Program-made: the position numbers and the translations under genes
Part shown: piece by piece, positions 8,054 through 13,693 of the stretch
Layout of the letters: every line of letters starts with the position of its first letter
How positions within the stretch are numbered: the stretch's first letter is position 1
Origin: a virus
Virus record (IMG/VR): IMGVR_UViG_3300014050_000050
Coordinates: 1 to 44,426 of that record
DNA length: 44,426 nt
Strand: one strand, 5' to 3'
Notes under the pieces: model-generated
Told to the model about the DNA's origin: nothing
The model's input: only the letters and a program-made list of their open reading frames with translations
The model's database searches: none

Positions 8054-8314
8054 TCAGTCTCGGTACCGGTCTGGGTCAGGCTCGTCATTGACTTCACCCT
8101 CGTACTCACCTTGAGTGCCACAAGCAGGGCAAGTGAAACTTCCCCACTCGCTCGAACCGTATGACGACAGTGCCACCTCAAGGTCAGTATCGACCTCAAA
8201 CTCGGCGCAGTCTTCGTTCTGGCAAGCGACTGTACGCTCGTCATCCCACTCGCGGTCTGCGCCGGCGATAGCGTACTCGTTGCCGGTCACTCCGTCTGGA
8301 TAGTATCCGCTCAT
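8054..8314 (-). CDS. Zinc-ribbon-like protein
   Basis: 86 residues from ATG at 8314 with GGGGAGGTGAG upstream. Four cysteines in two knuckles (CQNEDC and CPACG) separated by about 28 residues form a likely zinc ribbon. The acidic C-terminus ends EPDPDRYRD. It sits alone in a transcription unit with promoter, 5' hairpin and terminator. No function can be assigned. Confidence 0.75.
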   Translation of the reverse strand: MSGYYPDGVTGNEYAIAGADREWDDERTVACQNEDCAEFEVDTDLEVALSSYGSSEWGSFTCPACGTQGEYEGEVNDEPDPDRYRD

Positions 8315-8332
8315 TTTGCTCACCTCCCCTCC

Positions 8333-8384
8333 GCCGGCAACTTGCCGACACTTCGATACTAGTGCTGTCGGTACATCCGCACAA
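8333..8384 (-). promoter_or_regulatory. Promoter plus leader hairpin for the gene at 8054
   Basis: TTGTGC (8379-8384), 17 bases, TAGTAT (8356-8361), then six bases to a hairpin GTCGGC-AAGTT-GCCGGC (8333-8349) whose first base is the expected first transcribed base. Confidence 0.8.
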
Positions 8385-8438
8385 CACCTGTCACCGCACA
8401 CCGCATCTGCAGCGGATCCAGAGAGACTTCACCGCACG

Positions 8439-8470
8439 AGAAAACCCCCCGGTCTCCCGAGGGGCTTCTC
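8439..8470 (-). terminator. Terminator after the gene at 8479
   Basis: Symmetrical stem-loop on the frame GAGAA...CCCC...GGGG...TTTTCTC, with TTTTCTC on the minus strand. This frame recurs in most terminators of the array. Confidence 0.8.
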
Positions 8471-8478
8471 TAGTGTTC

Positions 8479-8646
8479 CTAATCCTTTGCGAGGGCTATG
8501 CTGGCTCTCGTTGTCTCAAGGTGCTTGGACGTCGGTTTGGTGTGCTCTTGGTTGCGATACGCCTCCCACGCTTCCTCCCGTGTCCTGCCCTGCACTCGAA
8601 CCGTACTCACTGTCGTTTCAGTCCAAGATATTTCGTAGGTGTTCAT
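8479..8646 (-). CDS. DpnD/PcfM-like small protein
   Basis: 55 residues from ATG at 8646 (MNTYEISWTETTVSTVRVQG then RTREEAWEAYRNQEH). The strand-strand-helix pattern with 'V.V.GRTREEAWEAY' matches the proteins at 7690-7878 and 10201-10380. The longer open frame upstream covers the promoter and leader hairpin and is rejected. Confidence 0.6.
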   Translation of the reverse strand: MNTYEISWTETTVSTVRVQGRTREEAWEAYRNQEHTKPTSKHLETTRASIALAKD

Positions 8647-8665
8647 CTGCCACCCGCTCCTCCCT

Positions 8666-8717
8666 GCCGGCCACCTGCCGACCACTTCAGAATACAGATT
8701 CACCGCACACCGCACAA
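8666..8717 (-). promoter_or_regulatory. Promoter plus leader hairpin for the gene at 8479
   Basis: TTGTGC (8712-8717), 17 bases, TATTCT (8689-8694), six bases, hairpin GTCGGC/GCCGGC (8666-8682), then GGGAGGAG. Confidence 0.75.
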
Positions 8718-8775
8718 CACTACGCCGGCGCAGCGTAAAAATTTGTCCAGAGATCTTGACGGCCGGCGCACCGCA

Positions 8776-8808
8776 CGAAAAATCCCCCACCTCTCGGCAG
8801 GGGATTCT
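8776..8808 (-). terminator. Terminator after the gene at 8826
   Basis: G/C-rich stem AATCCCC/GGGGGATT, with TTTTT on the minus strand. Confidence 0.8.
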
Positions 8809-8825
8809 TCACCGCATTCGGATTA

Positions 8826-8984
8826 TTACGCGCGAATCCACGCGTCTAGGTGCTGGTACACCTCGTACTGCGCGAGAATCGAATCGTCACGCAGGTCTCC
8901 GTCGAATCCGTTGGCTGCGACCTCCGCGTCGTACTCGGCCACACGGACGGCGATGTACGCTGCGATTTCTTCTGCTGTCTTCAC
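8826..8984 (-). CDS. Small helical hypothetical protein
   Basis: 52 residues starting at GTG 8984, eight bases after GGGAGGTGAG. The sequence MKTAEEIAAYIAVRVAEYDA then EVAANGFDGDLRDD is mostly helical. It shares a general pattern ('AEEIAAYI...NGFD') with the next unit (9284-9526, 'AVELAERIIRNGFDEA'). No known family. Confidence 0.65.
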   Translation of the reverse strand: MKTAEEIAAYIAVRVAEYDAEVAANGFDGDLRDDSILAQYEVYQHLDAWIRA

Positions 8985-9001
8985 GTTCTCACCTCCCCTC
9001 C

Positions 9002-9054
9002 GTCGGGCGACTCCCGACACCTAAACGATACCGTCGGCGAGCGCGTCGGCGCAA
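9002..9054 (-). promoter_or_regulatory. Promoter plus leader hairpin for the gene at 8826
   Basis: TTGCGC (9049-9054), 18 bases, TATCGT (9025-9030), six bases, hairpin GTCGGG-AGTCG-CCCGAC (9002-9018) beginning at the expected first transcribed base, then GGGGAGGTGAG. Confidence 0.85.
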
Positions 9055-9059
9055 CACCG

Positions 9060-9237
9060 TAAAAGCGGCGCAGAATCGATTCTGACGCGGTTTCATCCGT
9101 AGGGGGTACTTCTATACCCACCAGGGCTCACCGTTGATTCTGCGTCCAGCGACAGCGCGAACCGCTGCAGCAGACTCACCGTTAGCGGTCTGACAGATTC
9201 CTCAGCGGTGGTCTGACAGATTCCCTCGCCGGCGCAT
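9060..9237. other. Gene-free stretch with a palindrome and short repeats
   Basis: No credible gene. It holds a perfect 14-base palindrome CAGAATCGATTCTG (9071-9084), an inverted repeat GGGTA-cttcta-TACCC (9104-9119), and two copies of GGTCTGACAGATTCC near 9189-9227. A related 'CGACAGATTCCTCG' recurs near 9610. May be an operator or protein-binding region, or the remnant of a lost unit. Confidence 0.5.
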
Positions 9238-9274
9238 GGAAAAACCCCCCACCCTGACGGGTGAGGGGCTTCTC
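9238..9274 (-). terminator. Terminator after the gene at 9284
   Basis: Stem CCCCTCACCC/GGGTGGGG with GTCA loop on the minus strand, then TTTTTC. Confidence 0.85.
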
Positions 9275-9283
9275 GGTTAGACG

Positions 9284-9526
9284 CTAGTCGATTCCCTCGA
9301 CGGCGAAGAGATACGTCTTGCCGTCGATGGTCTGACGAAACGCCGCACGTACCGCGCGAGCGCGGTCCTGGACTTCGACGGATACACCCTCGAATCCAAG
9401 CACGACCTCGCCGAGTGCGTCGTATGTCGCGCTCGACGGACTGTTGAACATGGCGGCCTCATCGAAGCCGTTGCGAATAATTCGCTCGGCTAGTTCGACA
9501 GCCAACTTCTGAAAGTCAGTAGCCAT
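9284..9526 (-). CDS. Small hypothetical protein
   Basis: 80 residues from ATG at 9526 after GGGAGGTGATTCAA. The N-terminal helix 'LAVELAERIIRNGFDEAAMF' leads into a short alpha/beta region ending 'RQTIDGKTYLFAVEGID'. The large open frame upstream (to 9889) runs through the promoter, leader and neighbouring gene and is not used. No family recognised. Confidence 0.7.
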   Translation of the reverse strand: MATDFQKLAVELAERIIRNGFDEAAMFNSPSSATYDALGEVVLGFEGVSVEVQDRARAVRAAFRQTIDGKTYLFAVEGID

Positions 9527-9544
9527 TTGAATCACCTCCCTCCC

Positions 9545-9596
9545 GCCGGAACCCCCCGACCACTCGATTCTAGTCGACCTCGTTCTTGCCGCGCAA
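9545..9596 (-). promoter_or_regulatory. Promoter plus leader hairpin for the gene at 9284
   Basis: TTGCGC (9591-9596), 18 bases, TAGAAT (9567-9572), six bases, hairpin GTCGG-GGGGTT-CCGGC (9545-9560, one G-T pair), then GGGAGGGAGGTGA. The leader exposes GGGGGG. Confidence 0.85.
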
Positions 9597-9633
9597 CACC
9601 CTCGACGGCCGACAGATTCCTCGCTGCCGGCAT

Positions 9634-9670
9634 GAGAAAACCCCCCGCCCGTGGGGGCAGGGGGCTTCTC
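9634..9670 (-). terminator. Terminator after the gene at 9679
   Basis: GC-rich stem on the array's common frame (GAGAAGCCCC...GGGGGGTTTTCTC), T-run on the minus strand. Confidence 0.85.
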
Positions 9671-9678
9671 GGTGGCGG

Positions 9679-10029
9679 TTACTCGCCCTCGTTGTACCGG
9701 CCGCACGTCTCGCACTCGTCGCGCTCGTCGTACTTGTGCGAATCCGACTCGACACACGCGGGTGTCAGGTTGATTTCGATGTCCGCGCCGGTCTCGAACG
9801 GTTCCTGCGTGACGTAGTACACGAAACGGTCTACCCAATGCAGTCCGTTCGATATGTAGTCGAACCCGCTGGAGTCGCACCGCGTCCACACACGCGCTGG
9901 GTCTGTACCCTGCACGACCTCGTAGTCCACGCCGTACGTCTCGAACGGCCGCACGTTGCCGTCCTCATCCGTTACCGGCTTGTACTTCTCGACCCACTCG
10001 TCGTAGGTCAATTCGATGAGATTAGCCAT
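9679..10029 (-). CDS. Hypothetical acidic protein with C-terminal CxxC
   Basis: 116 residues from ATG at 10029 (GGGGGTGAGGACA upstream). 'LTYDEWVEKYKPVTDEDGNVRPFETYG' resembles short phage proteins of unknown role. The C-terminus carries 'ACVESDSHKYDERDECETCGRYNEGE', with three Cys and a His that could bind a metal. Own promoter, hairpin and terminator. Confidence 0.7.
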   Translation of the reverse strand: MANLIELTYDEWVEKYKPVTDEDGNVRPFETYGVDYEVVQGTDPARVWTRCDSSGFDYISNGLHWVDRFVYYVTQEPFETGADIEINLTPACVESDSHKYDERDECETCGRYNEGE

Positions 10030-10047
10030 TGTCCTCACCCCCTCCCT

Positions 10048-10099
10048 GCCGGCGGTTGCCGACCCCCCAAGACTATCGGGCACTACTTCGCCGGCGCAA
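10048..10099 (-). promoter_or_regulatory. Promoter plus leader hairpin for the gene at 9679
   Basis: TTGCGC (10094-10099), 18 bases, TAGTCT (10070-10075), a six-base spacer containing the G-run GGGGGG, hairpin GTCGGC-AACC-GCCGGC (10048-10063). Confidence 0.85.
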
Positions 10100-10158
10100 C
10101 ACCCTCGACGGCCGGCACCGCAGCAAAAAATGAGGCCAGCACGATCGTGACGTGGCAC

Positions 10159-10192
10159 GAGAAAACCCCGCCGGCGAACCGACGGGGCTTCC
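10159..10192 (-). terminator. Terminator after the gene at 10201
   Basis: GCCCCGTC...GGCGGGGTTTTC on the minus strand, a G/C stem followed by TTTT. Confidence 0.75.
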
Positions 10193-10200
10193 TGCTGCGC

Positions 10201-10380
10201 TTACGCGTGGCCGACGTGCGTCACGATGTGCGTCACCTCGATTTCCTCCGCACCGTCCAACTCGGCGTCCTCCTCATGATAGCGGCGCTCGAAGATTTCC
10301 TGCGCCTCGGCCGGCGTCTCGGCTTCGATTTCGACCTCGTACTGCGTACCGATTAGGTACTCAACTTTCCACTTTGGCAT
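10201..10380 (-). CDS. DpnD/PcfM-like small protein
   Basis: 59 residues (MPKWKVEYLIGTQYEVEIEA then ETPAEAQEIFERRYHEEDAEL). The clearest member of the strand-strand-helix trio: 'V.YLIGTQYEVEIEAETPAEAQEIFERRY'. His-containing C-terminus (THIVTHVGHA). Start is ATG at 10380 after GGGGGTGAGGGA. Confidence 0.7.
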   Translation of the reverse strand: MPKWKVEYLIGTQYEVEIEAETPAEAQEIFERRYHEEDAELDGAEEIEVTHIVTHVGHA

Positions 10381-10397
10381 TCCCTCACCCCCTCTCC

Positions 10398-10450
10398 GTC
10401 GGGAACCCCCCGACTCCCCCAGCGTACCGCGCACCGTTGCGGCCTCGCAA
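10398..10450 (-). promoter_or_regulatory. Promoter plus leader hairpin for the gene at 10201
   Basis: TTGCGA (10445-10450), 18 bases, TACGCT (10421-10426), six bases, hairpin GTCGGG-GGGTT-CCCGAC (10398-10414) with a G-rich loop. A CCTGC-type run of four repeats of CCCTG lies just upstream (10455-10480). Confidence 0.8.
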
Positions 10451-10542
10451 CACCCTGCCCTGCCCTGCCCTGCCCTGCTGCGAGCGCGAACCGCGCACCG
10501 TTGCGAGTCCAGTGATCGTGCAGCGACTCACGCCCTAGGCGC

Positions 10543-10577
10543 GAAAAGACCCCCCACCGTTAGGTGAGGGGTCTCTC
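10543..10577 (-). terminator. Terminator after the gene at 10586
   Basis: GACCCCTCACC...GGTGGGGGGTC, then TTTTC on the minus strand. Confidence 0.85.
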
Positions 10578-10585
10578 CGGTCACG

Positions 10586-10804
10586 CTACTTTCGTAGCGC
10601 GATACCGTTCGCTTCCGCGACATCCTCCAGCCACGCCAACGCCCGTTGACGCGCCCGAAGTCCTCGCCCGAAGTCCTCGCCGGTCAAACGCTTGAGAGCG
10701 TGTAGCGACGACTCGCGGGTGAGTTGCAGACGGTGTCCGGTTTCCCAAGTCTTGATCTCTAACTTGAGTCCCTGGACGAGAACCATAAGTTGCAGTCCGT
10801 TCAT
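10586..10804 (-). CDS. Small helical hypothetical protein
   Basis: 72 residues from ATG at 10804 (GGAGGTGATTCAG upstream). Two predicted helices, 'LQLMVLVQGLKLEIKTW' and 'SLHALKRLTGEDFGRGLRAR' continuing to 'QRALAWLEDVAEANG', Arg-rich in the middle. No known family. Confidence 0.7.
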   Translation of the reverse strand: MNGLQLMVLVQGLKLEIKTWETGHRLQLTRESSLHALKRLTGEDFGRGLRARQRALAWLEDVAEANGIALRK

Positions 10805-10822
10805 CTGAATCACCTCCTCCCC

Positions 10823-10875
10823 ACCGGGAACCCCCCGATACTCCAATGCTACTCGCCGTGCCGTTGATCGCGCAA
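10823..10875 (-). promoter_or_regulatory. Promoter plus leader hairpin for the gene at 10586
   Basis: TTGCGC (10870-10875), 18 bases, TAGCAT (10846-10851), six bases, hairpin ATCGGG-GGGTT-CCCGGT (10823-10839). Compared with the neighbour at 10398 the closing pair changed from G-C to A-T, keeping pairing. Confidence 0.85.
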
Positions 10876-10888
10876 CACCCTACGCGCA

Positions 10889-10917
10889 GAAAAGCCCCGA
10901 CTCTCGCCGGGGCTTCC
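10889..10917 (-). terminator. Terminator after the gene at 10935
   Basis: GAAGCCCCGGCGAGAGTCGG then GGCTTTTC on the minus strand. Confidence 0.8.
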
Positions 10918-10934
10918 CTGTCTGCTGCGAACCG

Positions 10935-11219
10935 CTAAAGCGTGTCGATCCGCGTGTAGGACGTGACTTTCTGAAGTTCCTTGAACAACTCCGGCATCTC
11001 TTTTTCGAGACGCTCGGTGTCAATGCCGGTACGCTTCATCTCCTTGATAGCAACCACAGGGATGTTGCGAACCGTGCCGGTGTCACCGGCCGACAAGTGC
11101 TGCAAGATCAAGTCCTTTAGCACCGCCTCGCGCTTCTCAAGAGCCTTACGCTCGTCCCGAATGGTCGCCAATTCGTGAACCGCTTTGGCAACTTCTCCCT
11201 TGATCGGAATGCTAGGCAT
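10935..11219 (-). CDS. Hypothetical protein related to the one at 15417
   Basis: 94 residues. An N-terminal coiled-coil-like helix (AKAVHELATIRDERKALEKR continuing EAVLKDLILQHL) is followed by 'SAGDTGTVRNIPVVAIKEMKRTGIDTERLEKEMPELFKEL'. The pattern 'G..G.V.G.PV......R..ID...L....PE.Y' also occurs in the protein at 15417-15728, and resembles a C-terminal segment I recall from phage YqaJ-type recombination nucleases. A DNA-metabolism role is only a suggestion. Confidence 0.7.
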   Translation of the reverse strand: MPSIPIKGEVAKAVHELATIRDERKALEKREAVLKDLILQHLSAGDTGTVRNIPVVAIKEMKRTGIDTERLEKEMPELFKELQKVTSYTRIDTL

Positions 11220-11332
11220 TTCGACCCCTAACTCCGGATTACTCCGGCTTGTCCGGCATTCCCTGCCGGTGGGGTAGCGACCCGAATCGGTGCTACAAGA
11301 ACGACACTACGGCATATCGACAGACCGCGCAA
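11220..11332 (-). promoter_or_regulatory. Promoter and long structured leader for the gene at 10935
   Basis: TTGCGC (11327-11332), 17 bases, TAGTGT (11304-11309), then a leader of about 77 bases. It contains CCGGCA...TGCCGG (11253-11269) and CCGG-AGTAAT-CCGG (11234-11247), with three CCGGA-type repeats. Much longer than the other leaders in the array, so extra control is possible. Confidence 0.65.
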
Positions 11333-11354
11333 CACCCTACGCCCACAAAAGAGT

Positions 11355-11420
11355 GCCGCCCGATGTGGGAGACAAGGGGGGGGGGGAGAGTCTCGACCAC
11401 ACCGGGCGGCGTTGGGGGGC
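11355..11420 (-). ncRNA. Candidate small RNA with C11 loop
   Basis: On the minus strand TAAAAT (11427-11432) is followed six bases later by GCCCCCC and a long hairpin: GCCGCCCG/CGGGCGGC (11403-11410 with 11355-11362), GTGTGG/CCACAT inside it, and GAGAC/GTCTC inside that. The loop carries eleven Cs (11376-11386), and ACTCTTTTG follows. The -35 is poor (TTTGCA at 19 bases). No ORF with a ribosome site. It could instead be an unusual terminator, or be read on the plus strand with a G-rich loop. Confidence 0.45.
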
Positions 11421-11432
11421 TTGATCATTTTA

Positions 11433-11609
11433 GACACACTCACCGCGTGAGTGCAAATCGGATTTCGATCCGGTGGCCAGCGCGTGATCTTCCAGGCGCA
11501 AAGTTCGCACCGTTGGGCGCGTTCTAAGACCCTGGAACGCTCGCAGCGTGGCGACACGCTCACCGTTGGCTCGTGAGCGCGTTAGCGCGTCACCGTCGGG
11601 CGTAGGGGC
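11433..11609. other. Gene-free stretch with several hairpins
   Basis: No credible gene. It contains CACTCAC-CGC-GTGAGTG (11437-11453), CGGAT-TTCG-ATCCG (near 11459-11472), CGCTCAC...GTGAGCG and AGCGTG/CACGCT stems. Repeats of the type CACCGTTGG recur here and elsewhere in the array. May be decayed transcription units or a structured non-coding region. Confidence 0.4.
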
Positions 11610-11645
11610 ACGAGAAAACCCCCGGCTCTCACCGGGGGCTCTCGT
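11610..11645 (-). terminator. Terminator after the gene at 11662
   Basis: Extended symmetrical stem ACGAGAG...CCCCCGG...CCGGGGG, then TTTTCTCGT on the minus strand. Confidence 0.85.
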
Positions 11646-11661
11646 CGTTGTCGGGCGGTGG

Positions 11662-12054
11662 CTAGACCTCGCAGTCGTGACCGTACGCCCACTCACCGGC
11701 GTCGTCGGTGTTCCCGATCGTGTCAAAGACTCGCCCGCACTCACCGCAGACCTTGAACCCGACCGACAGGCGACGCGCAGCCTCGCCGGCCTCCTCGCCC
11801 GTTGCGTACTGCCCAAACTCGCCCACCGTCTGGAACGTCACCGAATCGCCCATGATCTGGAACCGGCGCACCGTGTAGCGACGCGCACCGCCCCAGACCA
11901 CGCCCGAATCGTCCTGCTCGCTCGTGACGAACAACGCGCCCCGGTAGACCGTCTGGTGAACGCGAGACGAGAAGAATCGCATAGTGGACTCGTCGAAGTA
12001 TGGACTCCCCAACTCGCGAGCGATGTCTATGAGTTCCCTAGTCGTGTTGATCAT
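11662..12054 (-). CDS. Hypothetical protein with C-terminal zinc-knuckle-like motif
   Basis: 130 residues. 'FSSRVHQTVYRGALFVTSEQDDSG' and 'RRYTVRRFQIMGDSVTFQTVGEF' form a predicted beta-rich core. The C-terminus 'VCGECGRVFDTIGNTD' plus 'GHDCEV' gives three Cys and a His. Its ATG at 12054 follows GGTAGGGGAA. The adjacent plus-strand reading frame of over 300 codons is its antisense shadow. Confidence 0.75.
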   Translation of the reverse strand: MINTTRELIDIARELGSPYFDESTMRFFSSRVHQTVYRGALFVTSEQDDSGVVWGGARRYTVRRFQIMGDSVTFQTVGEFGQYATGEEAGEAARRLSVGFKVCGECGRVFDTIGNTDDAGEWAYGHDCEV

Positions 12055-12069
12055 TTCCCCTACCTATCC

Positions 12070-12123
12070 GCGCGGCATTTCCGCGCTAGGTCGATTATGC
12101 CACCGACTCACCGGCCGGCGCAA
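12070..12123 (-). promoter_or_regulatory. Promoter plus leader hairpin for the gene at 11662
   Basis: TTGCGC (12118-12123), 18 bases, CATAAT (12094-12099), expected start 12087, hairpin GCGCGG/CCGCGC (12070-12086), then GGATAGGTAGGGGAA before ATG. Confidence 0.8.
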
Positions 12124-12182
12124 CACCCCACACCGCGAGCGCGACACCGCGATCCGGCGACCAACGGCAGCACTTCTGGACG

Positions 12183-12220
12183 AAAAAAATTGCCTGGAAG
12201 ATCAAGCGACCGTTCCAGGC
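12183..12220 (-). terminator. Second terminator downstream of the gene at 12272
   Basis: Perfect stem GCCTGGAA/TTCCAGGC (12192-12220) followed on the minus strand by AATTTTTTT. A strong back-up behind the terminator at 12225-12257. Confidence 0.8.
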
Positions 12221-12224
12221 GCAC

Positions 12225-12257
12225 GAAAAACCCCACGCGGTTAGGCGTGGGGTTCTC
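12225..12257 (-). terminator. First terminator after the gene at 12272
   Basis: GAACCCCACGCC...GCGTGGGGTTTTTC on the minus strand. Confidence 0.85.
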
Positions 12258-12271
12258 GCTGATCGTAGCGG

Positions 12272-12529
12272 TTATGACTTGCAGAATAGACAGTTGCACT
12301 CACCGTCGAGTGAGCACTCGCTCACCGGGCATTCTCCGGCGTAGTGGTGGCAACGTCCCCCACCGTCGGTGGCGGTGTACAGTCCCCGGCAGTCGCTCGC
12401 CATGTGACCGTCGAACGACTGTGCGTACTCGCCGGGTGCTCGACCGTCGCCGGCTAGCGTCCACATACCGCCACACGAGAGACACCGGACGTAGTTACCC
12501 TCGCCGGTACCGATAAATGTGTGTTGCAT
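12272..12529 (-). CDS. Cysteine-rich zinc-binding-like protein
   Basis: 85 residues with ten cysteines: CLSCGG near residue 16, then 'DCRGLY', 'CHHYAGECPVSECSLDGECN' and a final CLFCKS. Two metal sites are likely. ATG at 12529 follows AGGGGGAGATC and lies nine bases past the stop of 12539-12721, so these two share one transcript, an exception to the single-gene units around them. Confidence 0.75.
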   Translation of the reverse strand: MQHTFIGTGEGNYVRCLSCGGMWTLAGDGRAPGEYAQSFDGHMASDCRGLYTATDGGGRCHHYAGECPVSECSLDGECNCLFCKS

Positions 12530-12538
12530 GATCTCCCC

Positions 12539-12721
12539 CTAGTTCTGACCGTAGCCGGATTGCTTCATCGAGAGGATGTAGTCCTCCATTGCCTCACGAG
12601 TGCCGCAGTCCGAGCAAATCTCAGTCTCGTTGTCACGCCGTGAGAGTGCGCCCATGTACGCGCCCGGTGTCTCGTTGTTTGGAATGTATCCCCCGCAGTT
12701 GGGGCAAATTGGTTTTTTCAC
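12539..12721 (-). CDS. Zinc-ribbon protein
   Basis: 60 residues starting GTG 12721 (AGGAAAGGACGCAAA upstream). CPNCGG at residues 6-11 and CSDCGT near 36-41 flank 'IPNNETPGAYMGALSRRDN', then 'REAMEDYILSM'. I recall this pattern from small proteins of many actinobacteriophages; their function is not known. First gene of a two-gene transcript. Confidence 0.8.
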   Translation of the reverse strand: MKKPICPNCGGYIPNNETPGAYMGALSRRDNETEICSDCGTREAMEDYILSMKQSGYGQN

Positions 12722-12740
12722 TTTGCGTCCTTTCCTGTCC

Positions 12741-12794
12741 GGTCGCACTCCGCGACCTAGTACCAACGATACGCCGGTGCCGGCACAAACACAA
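12741..12794 (-). promoter_or_regulatory. Promoter plus leader hairpin for the genes at 12272-12721
   Basis: TTGTGT (12789-12794), 17 bases, TATCGT (12766-12771), then hairpin GGTCGC-GGAGT-GCGACC (12741-12757) starting about two bases past the expected start. Confidence 0.8.
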
Positions 12795-12832
12795 CACCGC
12801 CGAGATCGTGTCTCGACGGTGCTGATTTTTTT
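12795..12832 (+). terminator. Plus-strand terminator opposing array transcription
   Basis: Eleven-pair stem (CACCGCCGAGA with TCTCGACGGTG, one G-T pair) followed on the plus strand by CTGATTTTTTT. The genes here are on the minus strand, and read that way the hairpin follows the gene at 12843 but lacks a good T-run. It may stop antisense transcription, or act in both directions. Confidence 0.65.
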
Positions 12833-12842
12833 GCGGCCAGCG

Positions 12843-13076
12843 TCAGAAGATGCGCGACGCGATCAATTCCTCGCCACCGACTCGCACGAACGGTACGGCG
12901 TTGTTCGCGTAGACCATGGCGTAGACGCGGTACCAACGAGCGCGGCCGTCCTGCCCCACCAGGCGCAGTGATCGGTTCGTCGCTACGCTCGCACCGTATC
13001 CGGTTACGCTGCGGTTCACCGGCGCGGTAGCGTCAATCCGCGTGTCTAGCACGTCCGACTCTTCGAGATACTTCAC
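12843..13076 (-). CDS. Hypothetical protein, actinophage-type RWYRVY family
   Basis: 77 residues, start GTG 13076 after GGATAGGGGAAG. 'YLEESDVLDTRIDATAPVNR', 'GYGASVATNRSLRL' and 'RARWYRVYAMVYANNAVPFV' match a small protein pattern I recall from many actinobacteriophages (function unknown). Its ribosome site lies in the stretch GGATAGGGG that is fully complementary to a loop of the small RNA at 14993-15098. Confidence 0.75.
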   Translation of the reverse strand: MKYLEESDVLDTRIDATAPVNRSVTGYGASVATNRSLRLVGQDGRARWYRVYAMVYANNAVPFVRVGGEELIASRIF

Positions 13077-13093
13077 GGTTACTTCCCCTATCC

Positions 13094-13151
13094 GGTCGCA
13101 CTTTGCGACCTAGTGAATACGATACTAACGCGGTCGCGCTGATCGTGGCAA
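13094..13151 (-). promoter_or_regulatory. Promoter plus leader hairpin for the gene at 12843
   Basis: TTGCCA (13146-13151), 18 bases, TAGTAT (13122-13127), hairpin GGTCGC-AAAGT-GCGACC (13094-13110). The stem is the same as at 12741, the loop differs. Confidence 0.75.
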
Positions 13152-13174
13152 GACCCTCGGCGTGTCTCGGGCAA

Positions 13175-13216
13175 CGAGAAAACCCCTCACCGTTGGTGCT
13201 GGTGAGGGGTCTCTCG
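13175..13216 (-). terminator. Terminator after the gene at 13229
   Basis: GACCCCTCACCAGC...GGTGAGGGGTTTTCTC on the minus strand. Confidence 0.85.
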
Positions 13217-13228
13217 GTCTCGCCGGCT

Positions 13229-13561
13229 TTAGACGTCGCTCGGGTCGATCTTCCATCCGCTGAGGATGCGAACGTCCACCGGGTCGAGTCCTAGCGTCTC
13301 GCCGTTCTCACCGGTCAGTCCAGTAATGACAACGGGACCGAGAAGCGTCACGCCGAACATATCGTGCGCCCACACGTTGAGCGTGAAGTCGCTGCGAAAC
13401 AACCCCTCTTCGTTGGCGTACAGGTCGAACAAGTTCGAAACCCGTACCGGTTCGATCAGTCCGTCCACGGCGGTCTGAAGCACCTGTAGCGACCCTTCGG
13501 GTGCGTCCAAGTCCAACAGCGTGGGCGTACCCTCGGTGTCAATCCGTAATGCGTTGCGCAT
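13229..13561 (-). CDS. DUF3846-like protein
   Basis: 110 residues. 'RNALRIDTEGTPTLLDLDAPEGS', 'LQVLQTAVDGLIEPVRVSN', 'DLYANEEGLFRSDFTLNVWA' and 'LGPVVITGLTGENGETLGL' follow the order of DUF3846 proteins, common in phages and mobile elements. A GTG three bases earlier (13564) is possible; ATG at 13561 is better spaced from GGGGAAG. Confidence 0.82.
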   Translation of the reverse strand: MRNALRIDTEGTPTLLDLDAPEGSLQVLQTAVDGLIEPVRVSNLFDLYANEEGLFRSDFTLNVWAHDMFGVTLLGPVVITGLTGENGETLGLDPVDVRILSGWKIDPSDV

Positions 13562-13581
13562 CACTTCCCCTAACTACTAGT

Positions 13582-13634
13582 GCCGGCGGTGTTGCCGACA
13601 GTACGAGTCTAAGACTCGCCGGCACTCCGCGCAA
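13582..13634 (-). promoter_or_regulatory. Promoter plus leader hairpin for the gene at 13229
   Basis: TTGCGC (13629-13634), 17 bases, TAGACT (13606-13611), six bases, hairpin GTCGGC-AACACC-GCCGGC (13582-13599). Confidence 0.85.
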
Positions 13635-13650
13635 TACCCTAGCCGGCAAA

Positions 13651-13680
13651 GAAAAACCCCGGCGGTCTGCCGGGGTCTCT
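13651..13680 (-). terminator. Terminator after the gene at 13694
   Basis: GACCCCGGCAGACCGCCGGG then GTTTTTC on the minus strand. Confidence 0.85.
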
Positions 13681-13693
13681 CCGTGAGTGCCGC

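Noticed and set aside
9284-9889. 201-codon frame through the 9284 unit
   Set aside because: Residues before the ATG at 9526 run through a promoter, leader hairpin and the neighbouring gene's 3' end.
11376-11386. G11 tract as a phase-variation switch in a coding frame
   Set aside because: No convincing gene spans it; kept only as part of the RNA candidate.
11430-11480. tRNA-like stretch with a T-arm-like TTCGATC
   Set aside because: The stem is CGGAT-TTCG-ATCCG with a four-base loop, no matching acceptor or anticodon arms were found, and no tRNA seemed present elsewhere in the window.
11548-12516. 322-codon plus-strand open frame
   Set aside because: It crosses several minus-strand units, terminators and promoters, is Arg-rich from GC-rich DNA, and has no recognisable motif.
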